In this document: piece after piece, positions 13,566 through 13,607 of the stretch | How the letters are laid out: every line of letters begins with the position of its first letter | Position numbering within the stretch: the first letter of the stretch is position 1 | Position numbers and translations under genes: made by a program | The notes under the pieces: generated by a model | Seen by the model: the letters and a program-made list of their open reading frames with translations, nothing else | Database searches by the model: none | What the model was told of the DNA's origin: nothing | Origin: an uncultured Oscillospiraceae bacterium | Lineage (GTDB): Bacteria > Bacillota > Clostridia > Oscillospirales > Oscillospiraceae | Assembly: GCA_934621665.1 (NCBI GenBank) | Contig: CAKTUT010000031.1 | Location: forward strand, 1 to 13,607 | DNA length: 13,607 nt | Reading direction: 5' to 3'

Positions 13566-13607
13566 CAAAAAAGCCTATGGCGATGAGCAAAAAATCCTGT
13601 TAAGATG

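Noticed and set aside
1..13607. CRISPR array, phage, toxin-antitoxin, defence or biosynthetic island
   Set aside because: No spaced direct repeats, integrase, phage or defence families, or composition shift was seen; all genes belong to housekeeping or common families.

Overview
The window reads as an ordinary chromosomal segment of a GC-rich, Gram-positive anaerobe of the Clostridia, most likely an Oscillospirales/Ruminococcaceae-type gut bacterium. This rests on the prs-pth-mfd order typical of Firmicutes, strong AGGAGG-type ribosome binding sites, a VanW-family surface protein, a nifS-nifU pair of clostridial type, a DUF2974 (Mbeg1-like) hydrolase and a TrkA/TrkH pair. I cannot name a genus from sequence alone.

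Layout, left to right. Positions 1-4711 (+) hold the 3' end of prs (PRPP synthetase), pth (peptidyl-tRNA hydrolase) and mfd (transcription-repair coupling factor); the pth-mfd gap carries two inverted-repeat structures. Positions 4712-6964 (+) hold a separate transcription unit: a promoter, a leader with two consecutive GNRA-capped hairpins, a membrane-anchored VanW-family protein whose best ribosome binding site points to an ATC start codon, and a strong bidirectional terminator. Positions 7025-8269 (-) hold a DUF2974 alpha/beta-hydrolase-like protein. Its promoter is divergent from the nifS promoter across a 253-base region that contains a tandem AACCTATT repeat overlapping the nifS -35 box. 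Positions 8523-10164 (+) hold nifS (cysteine desulfurase) and nifU (Fe-S scaffold), closed by a terminator hairpin shared with the convergent trk operon. Positions 10280-13102 (-) hold trkA-trkH, a K+ uptake system with 3 bases between the genes. Positions 13199-13607 hold a strong promoter, a short leader ending in a terminator-like hairpin, tRNA-Leu(UAG), and then three consecutive hairpins.

How the genes work together: prs, pth and mfd are housekeeping genes (nucleotide precursor supply, tRNA recycling, transcription-coupled repair). nifS and nifU together make a minimal ISC-type Fe-S assembly module: sulfur from cysteine is passed to the scaffold. TrkA gates the TrkH potassium channel. 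These units look independent, each with its own promoter and terminator.

I find no CRISPR array, phage, toxin-antitoxin, defence or clear mobile element. The window does not appear to hold a large undescribed system. The observations that deserve a second look are small: the ATC start and structured leader of the VanW gene, the tRNA-Leu leader, the nifS operator-like repeats, and the extra CxxCxxCH tail on NifU. No intergenic stretch exceeds 300 bases.
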